A stretch of DNA of 64,000 nt. It comes from Bosea sp. RAC05 (lineage in GTDB: Bacteria > Pseudomonadota > Alphaproteobacteria > Rhizobiales > Beijerinckiaceae). Under the pieces are notes generated by a model. The model ran no database searches, was not told the DNA's origin, and saw only the letters and a list, made by a program, of their open reading frames with translations. Positions 1-9,777 of this stretch are shown one piece after another. A program made the translations under genes and the position numbers. The DNA is taken from NCBI RefSeq assembly GCF_001713455.1, contig NZ_CP016464.1:1846001-1910000 (forward strand). Reading direction: 5' to 3'. Position 1 is the stretch's first letter. Each line of letters opens with the position of its first letter.

Positions 1-839
1 GTCGAGACCTGGCCGTCGGTGAAGGTCCTGAAGACCTCGGGAGCAGCGGTCTTCATCGCCATCATCGCCGCGACGAAGTCGCGCTTCAGGCCTTCGGGCA
101 GATTGGCCCGGGTCGAGAACGGGCTCGCCGGGATCAAGGGGGAGGTCCAGATCACGCGCGTCGAGCCCTGCGGGATCATCCCCTTGTTGGCCAGCCGCTG
201 CACCACGCCGGAGTTTTCGTTGACCTGGAAGGTCGCGACGGCCTCAAACTGGCCGCGCACCAGCGCGAGCACCGAATTGTCATGGCTGCCGGAGAAGACC
301 GTGCCGCTGAAATGCGTGGCCGGATCGAACCCCTGCTTGCGCAGATAATAGGACGGGAAGGCGTAGCCGGAGGTCGAGTTGGGGTCGGCGAAGGCGAAAT
401 TCTTGCCCTTGAGATCGGCGACGGTCCGGTAGGGGCTGTCGGCGCGCACGACGATGACGGAAAAATAGCCCTCCTGGCCGTTGTTGTCGACGTCGCGGAA
501 CAGCGGCTGCAGCTTGTCGCCGAGCACGCGCCGGCCGAGCGAATAGACGGCGGGTCCGAAGCGCGAGAATTCGAGCTGGTCGGCGCGCATCGCCTCGACG
601 AGGCCGGCATAGTCGCTGACCCGGTAGAGCTTGACCGGCACGCCGAGCGCCTTGGTCAGGTAGTCGATGACCGGCTGGGTGCGGGCCAGCGCGGCCGCTT
701 CGTTCTCGGCCGAGGACACGCCGAAGCGGATTTCCTTGATGGTCTGGCGCCAGTCCGCCTGGGCGAAGGCCGGCAGGGTCAAAGCCGGCAGGGTCAAGGA
801 ACCGCCGAAGCCGGCGAGAAGGGAGCGGCGCGTGAGCAT
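1..839 (-). CDS. PhnD-type phosphate/phosphonate ABC transporter substrate-binding protein (3' end cut by window)
   Basis: About 279 codons are present and the stop lies beyond base 1. The product starts MLTRRSLLAGFGG, a twin-arginine-like signal, followed by a hydrophobic stretch and an AFAQA cleavage site, so it should act in the periplasm. The mature part matches the PhnD family: an IRFGV start after the signal, a DYAGLVEAMRADQLEFSRFGP segment near residues 75-95, the FADPNSTSGY motif that lines the ligand pocket, and NSVLALVRGQFEAVATF. Proteins of this family deliver phosphonate, phosphite or similar oxyanions to a PhnCE-type transporter; the ligand cannot be told here. It lies downstream of groEL on the same strand but behind a terminator, so it is probably its own unit. 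The transporter partners, if present, are outside the window. Confidence 0.85.
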   Translation of the reverse strand, partial: MLTRRSLLAGFGGSLTLPALTLPAFAQADWRQTIKEIRFGVSSAENEAAALARTQPVIDYLTKALGVPVKLYRVSDYAGLVEAMRADQLEFSRFGPAVYSLGRRVLGDKLQPLFRDVDNNGQEGYFSVIVVRADSPYRTVADLKGKNFAFADPNSTSGYAFPSYYLRKQGFDPATHFSGTVFSGSHDNSVLALVRGQFEAVATFQVNENSGVVQRLANKGMIPQGSTRVIWTSPLIPASPFSTRANLPEGLKRDFVAAMMAMKTAAPEVFRTFTDGQVS

Positions 840-956
840 GGGTGGCCTCCGGCGAGTGGGAAGGCGTCGTCATGCGCTGGTTCTGCGTCGCTGCCGTTAC
901 GGAGCGATGTCGCTGGTGTGACGCAACGGCCGCGCCGCCTGCCTCCGCTCAAAGAA

Positions 957-980
957 AAGGCCCGGCTTGCGCCGGGCCTT
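957..980 (-). terminator. Rho-independent terminator of groESL
   Basis: A perfect 10-bp stem (AAGGCCCGGC/GCCGGGCCTT) with a 4-nt loop lies 34 bases beyond the groEL stop. Read on the minus strand it is followed by TTTTCTTT. It separates groEL from the binding-protein gene downstream. Confidence 0.85.
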
Positions 981-1013
981 CCCATATTTTCGCTGATAGC
1001 GAAGGGGACTGGA

Positions 1014-2696
<1,683 letters not shown>

Positions 2697-2699
2697 CTA

Positions 2700-2987
2700 T
2701 CAGCCGATGACGCCCATGATGTCGGATTCCTTCATGATCAGGAGGTCCTGACCATCGATCTTCACCTCGGTGCCGGACCACTTGCCGAAAAGGACGCGGT
2801 CGCCCTTCTTGACGTCCAGGGCCACGAGCTTGCCGGCTTCGTCACGGGCGCCGGGGCCGACGGCGACGATCTCGCCCTCCTGCGGCTTCTCCTTGGCGGT
2901 GTCGGGGATGATGATGCCACCCTTGGTCTTCTCTTCGCCATCAAGGCGGCGGACCACAACGCGGTCATGCAGCGGACGGAACTTCAT
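2700..2987 (-). CDS. groES: 10-kDa co-chaperonin GroES
   Basis: The 95-residue product [16 protein letters not shown]... contains the mobile loop [22 protein letters not shown] and the C-terminal [13 protein letters not shown] strand of GroES, the lid of the GroEL chamber. The frame is open further upstream to 3065, but that longer start lies inside the CIRCE operator. The ATG at 2987 has an AGAGGAAG ribosome site 8 bases before it and gives the usual family length. It is the first gene of the groESL operon. Confidence 0.97.
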   Translation of the reverse strand: MKFRPLHDRVVVRRLDGEEKTKGGIIIPDTAKEKPQEGEIVAVGPGARDEAGKLVALDVKKGDRVLFGKWSGTEVKIDGQDLLIMKESDIMGVIG

Positions 2988-3051
2988 GGTTCTGTCTTCC
3001 TCTCGGTACAAATTCGATGCGGGCCTCAGGATCCGCCCGCGCGGGTATCTG

Positions 3052-3078
3052 TTAGCAGTCCCCATGGGCGAGTGCTAA
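3052..3078. promoter_or_regulatory. CIRCE operator (HrcA site)
   Basis: The element reads TTAGCAGTC, nine bases, GAGTGCTAA. The canonical CIRCE is TTAGCACTC-N9-GAGTGCTAA, so one base of one arm differs. It lies just downstream of the predicted start of transcription of groESL, the classic position for HrcA repression. Confidence 0.92.
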
Positions 3079-3089
3079 CCGATGGCGCG

Positions 3090-3118
3090 GAGATAGGGCT
3101 GCCCCCTCCCGGAGTCAA
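3090..3118 (-). promoter_or_regulatory. groESL housekeeping promoter
   Basis: On the minus strand, TTGACT (3113-3118) and TATCTC (3090-3095) are separated by exactly 17 bases. Transcription would start about 10 bases further on, directly at the CIRCE operator. Confidence 0.75.
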
Positions 3119-3235
3119 GAAAACAACCACGGGAATGACGCGCCCTCGGACGCTGATGGTGAATGCGGGGGAGTCCGGACCCGGCTCCAGGACTTGGCGG
3201 CTGCCAAGCCGGGCGGAAGGCGCTACCATGGCACC

Positions 3236-3703
3236 ATGACCACCCCCGATCCGTCGCCCGCCACGCCTGAGCTCCTCGACGACATCGCCCGCACCTGCGT
3301 CGCGCTACATGTGCGGATGACGGCGCGCGCCGTCACCCGCGCCTATGACGAGGCGATGCGCTCGAGCGGGCTGAAGATCACCCAGTTCGTGCTGCTCTCG
3401 GCGCTGAGCACCGGCGCCTGGCGCTCGGTCACCGAACTGGCGGAGCGCTTCGCGCTGGAGCGCACCTCTCTGACCCGGAATCTCCAGCTGCTCGCGGCGG
3501 AGGGGCTGATCGAGCCGGTCGCCTGCAAGGGCAGGGCGTCGATCTATGGCGTGACGCCGAAGGGGCGAGCCGCCATCGACGCGGCAATCCCGCACTGGCG
3601 CGCCGCGCAGGAGAGGATCGAGGGCGGGCTCGGCAAGGACGACTGGAGCCATATGCGCGACCGTCTCAAGGCGCTGCGGCGCGTGGCGCGCGGAGCCGGC
3701 TGA
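3236..3703 (+). CDS. MarR-family transcriptional regulator
   Basis: The 155-residue product has a winged helix-turn-helix typical of MarR proteins: LKITQFVLLSAL, then SVTELAERFALERTSLTRNLQLLAAEGLIEPV (recognition helix), then the wing GRASIYGVTPKGRAAID. A conserved DDIARTCVALHVRMTARAVTRAYDEAM helix at the N-terminus would form the dimer. The frame opens earlier at a TTG (3194), but the ATG at 3236 gives the normal family length and has GGAAGG upstream. The gene is followed after 64 bases by a thioesterase gene, with a perfect palindrome between them that is the likely operator. MarR proteins usually repress neighbours until a small acid or phenolic ligand binds; the ligand here is unknown. 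Confidence 0.85.
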   Translation: MTTPDPSPATPELLDDIARTCVALHVRMTARAVTRAYDEAMRSSGLKITQFVLLSALSTGAWRSVTELAERFALERTSLTRNLQLLAAEGLIEPVACKGRASIYGVTPKGRAAIDAAIPHWRAAQERIEGGLGKDDWSHMRDRLKALRRVARGAG

Positions 3704-3710
3704 CGACGGC

Positions 3711-3739
3711 TTGACCGAGCCTCGGGCGAGCCCTTATCG
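3711..3739 (+). promoter_or_regulatory. Promoter of the thioesterase gene
   Basis: TTGACC (3711-3716) and TTATCG (3734-3739) are 17 bases apart. The -10 box runs into the palindrome at 3737-3752, so a repressor bound there would block polymerase. Confidence 0.55.
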
Positions 3740-3752
3740 TGTAGATACACGA
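3737..3752. promoter_or_regulatory. Palindromic operator, probably for the adjacent MarR protein
   Basis: TCGTGTA-GA-TACACGA is a perfect inverted repeat with 7-bp arms and a 2-base centre, 15 bases upstream of the thioesterase start codon. Size and symmetry fit a MarR dimer site. Binding by the MarR protein at 3236-3703 is inferred from position. Confidence 0.6.
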
Positions 3753-3767
3753 AATTGAGGGCCGGCC

Positions 3768-4247
3768 ATGGCGCGCGACGTCGGAGTGGTATCGCGGGAG
3801 ACGCTGCTGGCAGGCAGCGGCCTCGATTTCCTGCGCGGCATGATCGAGGGCCGCCATCCTGGCCCGCCCTTTGCCGATGCGATGGATCTCGATCTTGTCG
3901 AGGTGGAGGAGGGCAGGGTGGTCTTCACCGGGCGTCCCTCGGCGCGCTTCTTCAACCCGCTCGGCACGGTCCATGGCGGCTGGACCGCGACGATCCTCGA
4001 TTCCGCAATGGCCTGCGCCACCCATGCGACGCTGAAGCCCGGCGAGGGCTACACCACCCTGGAGATGAAGCTGAACTATGTCCGCCCGGTCATGCCCGAG
4101 AGCGGCATCGTGCGCTGTGAGGGCAAGGTCATCCACCGCGGCGGCACGGTGGCGACCAGCGAGGGCCGGCTGCTCGACGCGCGCGGCAAGCTGCTCGCGC
4201 ATGGCACCGAGACCTGCGTGATCTTTCCGGCGCGGGCGCCGCGGTGA
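3768..4247 (+). CDS. PaaI-family hotdog-fold thioesterase
   Basis: The 159-residue product carries the hotdog thioesterase signature FFNPLGTVHGGWTATILDSAMACA near residues 61-84, where the NP..TVHGG segment caps the long central helix, and the second half of the sheet VRCEGKVIHRGGTVATSEGRLLD. PaaI-type enzymes hydrolyse acyl-CoA thioesters in the cytoplasm, often aryl-CoAs from aromatic degradation. The substrate cannot be read from the sequence. The MarR gene directly upstream and the palindrome in between indicate ligand-induced expression. It ends 6 bases before a convergent transporter gene. Confidence 0.85.
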   Translation: MARDVGVVSRETLLAGSGLDFLRGMIEGRHPGPPFADAMDLDLVEVEEGRVVFTGRPSARFFNPLGTVHGGWTATILDSAMACATHATLKPGEGYTTLEMKLNYVRPVMPESGIVRCEGKVIHRGGTVATSEGRLLDARGKLLAHGTETCVIFPARAPR

Positions 4248-4253
4248 GCCGCC

Positions 4254-5096
4254 TCAACGCCGGCTGATCGCGATCGCGCCCGCGACGATCAGCACCGCGC
4301 CCGCATAGGTGGTGATCAGCGGCACCTCGTCGAAGAAGACATAGCCGAGCAGGCTCGCCCAGATCAGCGCGGTGTATTCCAGCGGCGCCAGACGCGAGGC
4401 TTCCGCCCGCGCGAAGGCCGAGGTCAGGGTCAGATGGCCGGCGACCCCGAGCGCGCCCGCCGCGAGATAGATCAGGAGATCGGCGGCGCTCAGCGGCACG
4501 AAGACGAGCGCGGCGGGCACCGCCAGCAGCAGGGCCGGCCCGCAGTTCTGGAAGGCGACGATGACCGCGGGATGCTCCTTCAGCGCGATGCGCCGCAGCA
4601 GGATCAGGTTGAAGGCATAGGCCACGGCCGAGAACAGGGCGGCGGCCACGCCGAGCCCGGCGCCGCTGACCTGCCCCTGCAGCCGCGGCCAGACCATGAC
4701 GAGCATGCCCGCCACGCCGAAGCCGAGCGCCTGCCAGATCCGCGCATCCATCTTTTCCTTGAGCAGAACCCCGCCGAGAAGCGCCACGAAGACGGGCGCG
4801 AGGAAGGCGAGCGTCAGCGCCTCCGCCAGCGGCAGGACCGAGATCGAGTAAAAGAAGCTGCCCGCCGTCAGCACCACGACCGGCACGCGCACGCTGTTGC
4901 CGATCACGCTGGCGCGTGTCGGCACGGGCGGCCGCGCAATGGCGAGCACCACGAGCGCGCAGACGCCGCCCATCGCGAAGCGCATGAACAGCGCCACGAT
5001 GAAGGAATGCTCCTGCATCTGCGCCTTGATCACCGCATCCATGACGGTGAGCAGCGCGATGCCGAGCAGGGCGCGCAGGGCGGGGCTGAGGCTCAT
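4254..5096 (-). CDS. EamA/DMT-superfamily inner-membrane transporter
   Basis: The 280-residue product is almost entirely hydrophobic, with about ten predicted membrane helices arranged as two EamA repeats (first repeat from ALRALLGIALLTVMDAVIKA, second from AALFSAVAYAFNLILLRRIA). This is the drug/metabolite transporter fold, usually exporters of amino acids, nucleobases or other metabolites. The start ATG at 5096 overlaps the stop of the acetyltransferase gene upstream in an ATGA, so the two are translationally coupled. The substrate is unknown. Confidence 0.88.
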   Translation of the reverse strand: MSLSPALRALLGIALLTVMDAVIKAQMQEHSFIVALFMRFAMGGVCALVVLAIARPPVPTRASVIGNSVRVPVVVLTAGSFFYSISVLPLAEALTLAFLAPVFVALLGGVLLKEKMDARIWQALGFGVAGMLVMVWPRLQGQVSGAGLGVAAALFSAVAYAFNLILLRRIALKEHPAVIVAFQNCGPALLLAVPAALVFVPLSAADLLIYLAAGALGVAGHLTLTSAFARAEASRLAPLEYTALIWASLLGYVFFDEVPLITTYAGAVLIVAGAIAISRR

Positions 5097-5593
5097 GGCG
5101 CGCCGCGCAGGTCGAGCCGGAAATGGAACTCCCAGGTTTCGGACACGTCGGCGAGGTAGCGCTCGCCGGGCCAGCGCCGGAAGCCCAGCTTCTCGTAGAA
5201 GCGATGCCCGCGCGCGAAGCGCGTGTCCGACCACAGCATCATCGCCTCGAACCCGCCGTCGCGGGCAAAGCGCAGCGCCTCGCCGAAGAGGGCCTGCGCC
5301 AGGCCCGAGCCGCGGAAGGCGGGAGCGGCATAGACCTTGGTGATCTCGACCGCGTTCTGCGCGGGGACCGGCGTGGCGCCGAGCGAGGCGGCGATCCCGC
5401 CTTCCGGCGCGTCGGCGACCCAGAGCCGGCCGCCCTTCGCGGCGAAGTGGCTGGCCGGCTGGCGCAGCTCGGGGAACTCCGCCCATTCGAAGACACAGTT
5501 CGGGTATTCGGCGAAGCTCGCGGCGATCAGCGCTGCGAGCGGCGCGGAGTCGTCGTCACGGGCCGGGCGAAGGGGAAGGAGCTGGGCGGTCAT
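5093..5593 (-). CDS. GNAT-family N-acetyltransferase
   Basis: The 166-residue product has the GNAT fold: an N-terminal LRPARDDDSAPLAALIAASF helix, the central strand AVEITKVYAAPAFRGSGLAQALFGEAL containing the acetyl-CoA pyrophosphate loop (RGSGLA), and the closing FYEKLGFRRWPGERYL. It transfers an acyl group from CoA to an amine that cannot be identified. It is the first gene of a two-gene unit with an EamA transporter, a pairing that could mean modification and export of one compound. Confidence 0.85.
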   Translation of the reverse strand: MTAQLLPLRPARDDDSAPLAALIAASFAEYPNCVFEWAEFPELRQPASHFAAKGGRLWVADAPEGGIAASLGATPVPAQNAVEITKVYAAPAFRGSGLAQALFGEALRFARDGGFEAMMLWSDTRFARGHRFYEKLGFRRWPGERYLADVSETWEFHFRLDLRGAP

Positions 5594-5689
5594 GGCGCCC
5601 TCGCCATAGCCGGCTCCGCGGCCCGGCGATAGCGGCAGCGCCGCCGCCGGGCATTCGGGTCGCGCATGCGAGGCCCATCGGGCGCGACT

Positions 5690-6130
5690 TCAGCCCTGCG
5701 CCGACGTCTGGGTGCTGAGATCCCGAGCCAGGGACACGACCGTCTCGAAGGAAAGCTCGGTCCGATCGATCCGGTCCGGGATGCCGTGAGCGGCGAAGAT
5801 CGGCTGCTGCTGCGGGGTCCGGCGACAGCCCCCCATCGTCCAGGCCTGGAAGACGCGCTCGCTGATCGGGCGGATGTCGATCACCGCGACGTCCCGATGC
5901 CGGTCGTCCTGGGCGATGCGGGCCATCGTCGCGTCGAGCGCCTCGCGGGGCCCTTCCAGGACCTGCACGAAGCTGTCGCGGTCGAAGATCAGGAAGCCGG
6001 TGACGCCGGCGGCGAGATTGTTGCGGCGCGACACCGCCAGAATCGCGCGCAGCGCCTGCAACTCGCTGTCGACCCGACCGGCGCGGTAGATGGAGGTGTA
6101 GACCAGTTGCTGAAGAGGTGCCGTGTTCAT
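5690..6130 (-). CDS. Short BLUF-domain blue-light sensor
   Basis: The 146-residue product is a stand-alone BLUF protein that binds FAD and senses blue light. Residues 6-100 form the domain. The photochemical residues are all present by alignment with AppA: Tyr11 (LVYTS), Asn38 (SRRNN), Gln56 (FVQVLEG), and Trp97 and Met99 (FQAWTMG). The last 46 residues form the helical cap seen in short, PixD-like BLUF proteins, with no attached enzyme domain, so output should be by protein-protein contact. No partner gene is adjacent; the flippase gene is divergent. The upstream 250 bases hold a GGCAA-N12-TTGCC repeat (6190-6211) of unknown meaning. Confidence 0.9.
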   Translation of the reverse strand: MNTAPLQQLVYTSIYRAGRVDSELQALRAILAVSRRNNLAAGVTGFLIFDRDSFVQVLEGPREALDATMARIAQDDRHRDVAVIDIRPISERVFQAWTMGGCRRTPQQQPIFAAHGIPDRIDRTELSFETVVSLARDLSTQTSAQG

Positions 6131-6380
6131 CGATCCGTCTCTGTACAGGGCCGTTGCCGTCCCAACGCGGTCCGATGCCTCAGGTTCGCGGCAAATGATT
6201 GTCAAATTGCCAATGCCCGATGTCGCGATGCCGGCGCGCGCGCAAAAGCCGGCCCCTGCTTGGAAAATCGCTTCGCTGCCGCTACGCCAGTGCGGCGCCA
6301 CGGCGGCGCGGAAGGCCTGAGTCGGCCCCGCCGACACGGCTGGACGACACCGGGGCCTCGGGACGCATGATCGAGACGCG

Positions 6381-7808
6381 ATGACGGTCCTTCTGCCTTT
6401 CGTCGTCAACGCCGCGTTGAACTTCGTTCTCGGGCTGCTGATCGCCTTTTTCCTCGGGCCTTCGGAATTCGGCCGCTATGCGATCGGCGCCGCCATCATC
6501 GTCCTGGTCAACACCGCGATGATGGACTGGATCAGGCTCTCGGCCGTGCGCTTCTATTCGCTGCGCAGCCGCGAGACCGAGCCGGAGATCCGCGCGACGC
6601 TGGACCTGCTCGTCGCCGGCGTCAGCATCACACTCTGCGCGCTGCTCGTCGTCGCCGTGGTGGCGGGGTTCGACCTGCGCCTGCCGGCGATGATGCTCTC
6701 GGCCGCCGTGCTGGCCGGCATCGGGGCCGGCCTCTTCGATTATCATGGCGCCATCGCCCGGGCGCGGTTCCTCGATGCGGCCTATGCCCGGCTGGTGATC
6801 GTCAAGAACCTGCTCGCCCTCGTCCTGATGGTGGGCGGCGCCTGGCTGACCCGGGACCCGACCGTGGTTCTGCTGGGCGGACTGATCAGCGCGGCCGTGG
6901 CGCTGGTGTCCGTCCGGCGCCGGCTGGCCGATGCGCCGCTGTCGCTGAAGGCGGGCCGGGCGGATCTCGCCTGGACCTTCGCGCGCTATGCGCTGCCGAT
7001 TGTCGCGGGCAACGCGATCTATTCGCTGATCCCGCTGATGAACCGCTCGCTGCTGGCGGGCGCCCATGGCTTCGCCGAGGCGGGCTATTTCTCGCTGGCC
7101 TCGGACATGGGCTTGCGCCTGTTCGGAACGCTGGGCGCAACGCTCGAGATCGTGCTCCTGCGCGAGGTCATCCGGCTCGACGAAACCCGCGGCCGGCGCG
7201 CCGCGCAGCGTCGGATCGCCGCCAACCTGGTGATCGTGCTGGCCGTGGCGCTGCCGGCAGCCGTCGGCTTCGCGCTGGCGCTGCCGGCTTTCGACCGTCT
7301 GCTGGTGCCGCCGAGCTTCCAGGGCCGCTTCTCCGCCTATATGGCGCCGCTGCTGCCCGGCTTCGTCGCGCTCACCATCTTCCAGGCGGGGCTCTACCCG
7401 GTCTTCCTGCTCGAGAAGCGCACGCTGGTGACGACGCTGGCGGCGCTGGTCGCCCTCCTCGTCAATGTCGCGGTGCTCACCGCCTTCGGGGCAGGACAGC
7501 CATCTGCCTATGCGCTGGCGCAGATGGCGGCGTTCCTCGTCGTGCTCGCCATCACGGCGGTGGCGGCGCTACGGATCCTGCCGGCGATGCCATCTCTGCG
7601 GGACTGTGGCGCGATCCTCCTGGCGGTCGCCCTGATGGCGCTGGCGATCTGGCCGCTGCAGGGGCGCCTGCCCGCCGCGGCCGAACTGGCCCTCCAGGTC
7701 GCCATCGGCGCGCTGGTTTATGGCGCCGTGATCCTGGCCTGCGACGTGGCACGCTCACGGACGCTGCTGCGGCTGCGGTGGGCGTCCCGCCGCGCCCGCG
7801 GCGCCTGA
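6381..7808 (+). CDS. Wzx-like polysaccharide/lipid flippase of the MOP superfamily
   Basis: The 475-residue product is an integral membrane protein with about 12-14 predicted helices. It begins directly with a membrane helix (MTVLLPFVVNAALNFVLGLLIAFFLGPSEFGRYAI), where the LGPSEFGRY turn is typical of Wzx/O-antigen flippases. Such proteins move lipid-linked sugars across the inner membrane. No glycosyltransferase or polymerase gene lies nearby, so the substrate is open. The ATG at 6381 was chosen because it starts at the first conserved helix; no strong ribosome site is visible. Confidence 0.8.
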   Translation: MTVLLPFVVNAALNFVLGLLIAFFLGPSEFGRYAIGAAIIVLVNTAMMDWIRLSAVRFYSLRSRETEPEIRATLDLLVAGVSITLCALLVVAVVAGFDLRLPAMMLSAAVLAGIGAGLFDYHGAIARARFLDAAYARLVIVKNLLALVLMVGGAWLTRDPTVVLLGGLISAAVALVSVRRRLADAPLSLKAGRADLAWTFARYALPIVAGNAIYSLIPLMNRSLLAGAHGFAEAGYFSLASDMGLRLFGTLGATLEIVLLREVIRLDETRGRRAAQRRIAANLVIVLAVALPAAVGFALALPAFDRLLVPPSFQGRFSAYMAPLLPGFVALTIFQAGLYPVFLLEKRTLVTTLAALVALLVNVAVLTAFGAGQPSAYALAQMAAFLVVLAITAVAALRILPAMPSLRDCGAILLAVALMALAIWPLQGRLPAAAELALQVAIGALVYGAVILACDVARSRTLLRLRWASRRARGA

Positions 7809-7989
7809 CCGCGCGATCGGTCAGGCGCCGGAAACCTTTCCTTCACCCTGTCTTTTGGGGCGATGATAAGGTTAATCCGTCGAATTCGATGGATCGGTAC
7901 AGCAAAGCTTTCGGAAACCATAAGGATTCACCATTCCTTTTAATCAGGCGCCTCAGGCTTCGCTCCATCGCTGCCGAGGTGTTTGTGTC

Positions 7990-8784
7990 ATGCGTCCCGT
8001 TTTGTCCGTCTCGTTGCTCGTGCTCGCAGGCGCGCTGGCCGGCCCAGCGCCATCCCGGGCCCAGGGCTATCCCGATCCGATGACGACCGCCTCGTCGCCG
8101 CGTGGCCAGTATGGCGGTGGTTTCATCGAGCTGCTGATGACCGGACGGGACCCGAGCCCGCGGGGAGGCGTGGTCTACAACCGGCCCGGCGCGTCGGCCT
8201 ATGGCCACAGCGCTCGTCCTGCCGCCGGCTACGAGGCCGATCCCTTCGGCCAGTCCGCCGGCCCCTCGGCCCCTAATGGACGCCGTGTCGCGGCGCTCGG
8301 CCAGCCGCTCGAGATGGAGCGCCCGATCGAGCGCGTCATCGACCCCCGCTTCCGCAAGCAGGAGGTCGCCTATGACGGGCCGCACAGGCCCGGCACGATC
8401 ATCATCGACACGCCCCAGCGCTTTCTGTTCCTCGTCCAGCCGAACGGGCGCGCGCTGCGCTACGGCGTCGGCGTCGGCCGGCCGGGCTTCTCCTGGGCCG
8501 GCATGAAGACCGTCAGCCGCAAGGCCGAGTGGCCGAACTGGACGCCGCCGCCGGAAATGCTGAAGCGCCGGCCCGATCTGCCGCGCTTCATGCCGGGCGG
8601 GCCCGAGAACCCGATGGGCGCGCGCGCCCTCTATCTCGGATCCTCGCTCTATCGCATCCACGGTACGAACGAGCCGCATACGATCGGCCAGGCGGTCTCC
8701 TCGGGCTGCATCCGCATGACCAATGACGACGTCCAGGACCTCTACGAGCGCGTCCGGGTCGGCGCCAAGGTCCTGGTGATCTGA
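7990..8784 (+). CDS. L,D-transpeptidase (YkuD domain), exported
   Basis: The 264-residue product has a signal peptide (MRPVLSVSLLVLAGALAGPAPSRAQG), a Pro/Gly/Ser-rich linker to about residue 105, and a YkuD catalytic domain from about 125. The catalytic residues are His224 (RIHGTNEP) and Cys240 (SSGCIRM). These enzymes make 3-3 cross-links in peptidoglycan or attach proteins to it, in the periplasm. A paralogue with the same core lies at 9778-10548. Polar-growing Rhizobiales rely heavily on L,D-cross-links, which would account for several copies. Confidence 0.92.
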   Translation: MRPVLSVSLLVLAGALAGPAPSRAQGYPDPMTTASSPRGQYGGGFIELLMTGRDPSPRGGVVYNRPGASAYGHSARPAAGYEADPFGQSAGPSAPNGRRVAALGQPLEMERPIERVIDPRFRKQEVAYDGPHRPGTIIIDTPQRFLFLVQPNGRALRYGVGVGRPGFSWAGMKTVSRKAEWPNWTPPPEMLKRRPDLPRFMPGGPENPMGARALYLGSSLYRIHGTNEPHTIGQAVSSGCIRMTNDDVQDLYERVRVGAKVLVI

Positions 8785-8805
8785 GCCGCGGTCCAGCAAA
8801 GGAAA

Positions 8806-8831
8806 ACCCACCCGGCGCGGGCCGGGTGGGT
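8806..8831 (-). terminator. Terminator between convergent L,D-transpeptidase and DUF2076 genes
   Basis: An 11-bp perfect stem (ACCCACCCGGC/GCCGGGTGGGT) with a 4-nt loop. On the minus strand it is followed by TTTTCC, so it best serves the DUF2076 gene. It may also stop transcription from the plus side, where no T-run follows. Confidence 0.7.
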
Positions 8832-8866
8832 GTCCTGTGATCGCCGGTTGAGACGGCTGCGCCGCG

Positions 8867-9664
8867 TCAGGCCCAGCTCTCGTCGTCGCCGCCGTCGAAC
8901 ATGCTGGAGCCGTCGTCGTAGCCGGCATCCTGCGCGTCGCCATGGGCGGCCTGCTGATAGCTCGCCTCGTTCGACGAGCCGTCGTCATAGGCGGCGGGTT
9001 GCGCTTCGGTGCCGCTTCCCGACGCTTCGCCGGCCGCCTCGGCCGGCTTGGCCTCCGCAGCCTTCGCCGCTCCGCCGCCGAAGGCGTTGCTGAGCACGCT
9101 GCCGAGCATCATGCCGCCCGCGACGCCGGCCGCCGTGGTGAGGGCCGTCGCCATGAAGCCGCCGCCACGGCCCGGAGCCTGCGCCGCCGCATTGTTCCAG
9201 GGGCCTGGCTGCTGCTGGCCCGGTCCCGGCGGCATGCCCGGTCCCGGCTGAGCACCGGGCGCGGCTGCCATCATGCCCGGGCGCTGGCCCGACCACGCCG
9301 CGCTTGCGCCCTCGGGCGCCGCCCGCTGCGGGAAGGACGGCACGGAGCGCGGCCGCGGCGCCGCGGCACCGCCGCCGAAGATGCCCGACAGGAAGCCCCC
9401 GTTCTGCGCCGGGGTTTCGGCCGGCTGACGGCTCTCGAGGTCCCGCAGCTGGGCCTGCAGCTCCTCGACCTGCGCCTGCAGGTTGGTCAGGGCGGTCTCC
9501 TGGACATAGACCGCCTGGGCCATCGCATAGGGAGCGTAGGGCTGATCGCGCAGCCGCTGGGCGATGTAGTTTTCAGCCTCGGGGTCGCGGGGCTGGTTGG
9601 CCGCCTGTTTCAGGCGGTCGAAAATCCCGGCGATCACGTCGCGTTCTTGCGGCGTCATCGTCAT
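8867..9664 (-). CDS. DUF2076 family protein
   Basis: The 265-residue product matches DUF2076: an N-terminal MTPQERDVIAGIFDRLKQAANQPRDPEAENYI region, a short coiled coil (VQETALTNLQAQVEELQAQLRDLE, about 52-75), a long Gly/Pro/Ala-rich linker, one hydrophobic glycine-rich segment (FMATALTTAAGVAGGMMLGSVLSNAFGG) and an acidic tail with two YDDGSS repeats. The function of the family is not established; a membrane-associated or periplasmic role is often assumed. It lies between two L,D-transpeptidase genes, which fits an envelope role but proves nothing. Confidence 0.8.
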   Translation of the reverse strand: MTMTPQERDVIAGIFDRLKQAANQPRDPEAENYIAQRLRDQPYAPYAMAQAVYVQETALTNLQAQVEELQAQLRDLESRQPAETPAQNGGFLSGIFGGGAAAPRPRSVPSFPQRAAPEGASAAWSGQRPGMMAAAPGAQPGPGMPPGPGQQQPGPWNNAAAQAPGRGGGFMATALTTAAGVAGGMMLGSVLSNAFGGGAAKAAEAKPAEAAGEASGSGTEAQPAAYDDGSSNEASYQQAAHGDAQDAGYDDGSSMFDGGDDESWA

Positions 9665-9777
9665 CTCCTCTCATGTCGGGCGGCGCGGATTGCGTCGCCT
9701 GACGAGAGGTGGGGCCTGCCTGTGACGGTATCAAGGCGCCGCCCGGCTTGCGCAGGTCAGCGCCGGTGACGCCGCCG

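Noticed and set aside
2988..3065. N-terminal extension of GroES
   Set aside because: The extra codons start inside the CIRCE operator. The ATG at 2987 has a proper ribosome site and gives the family length.
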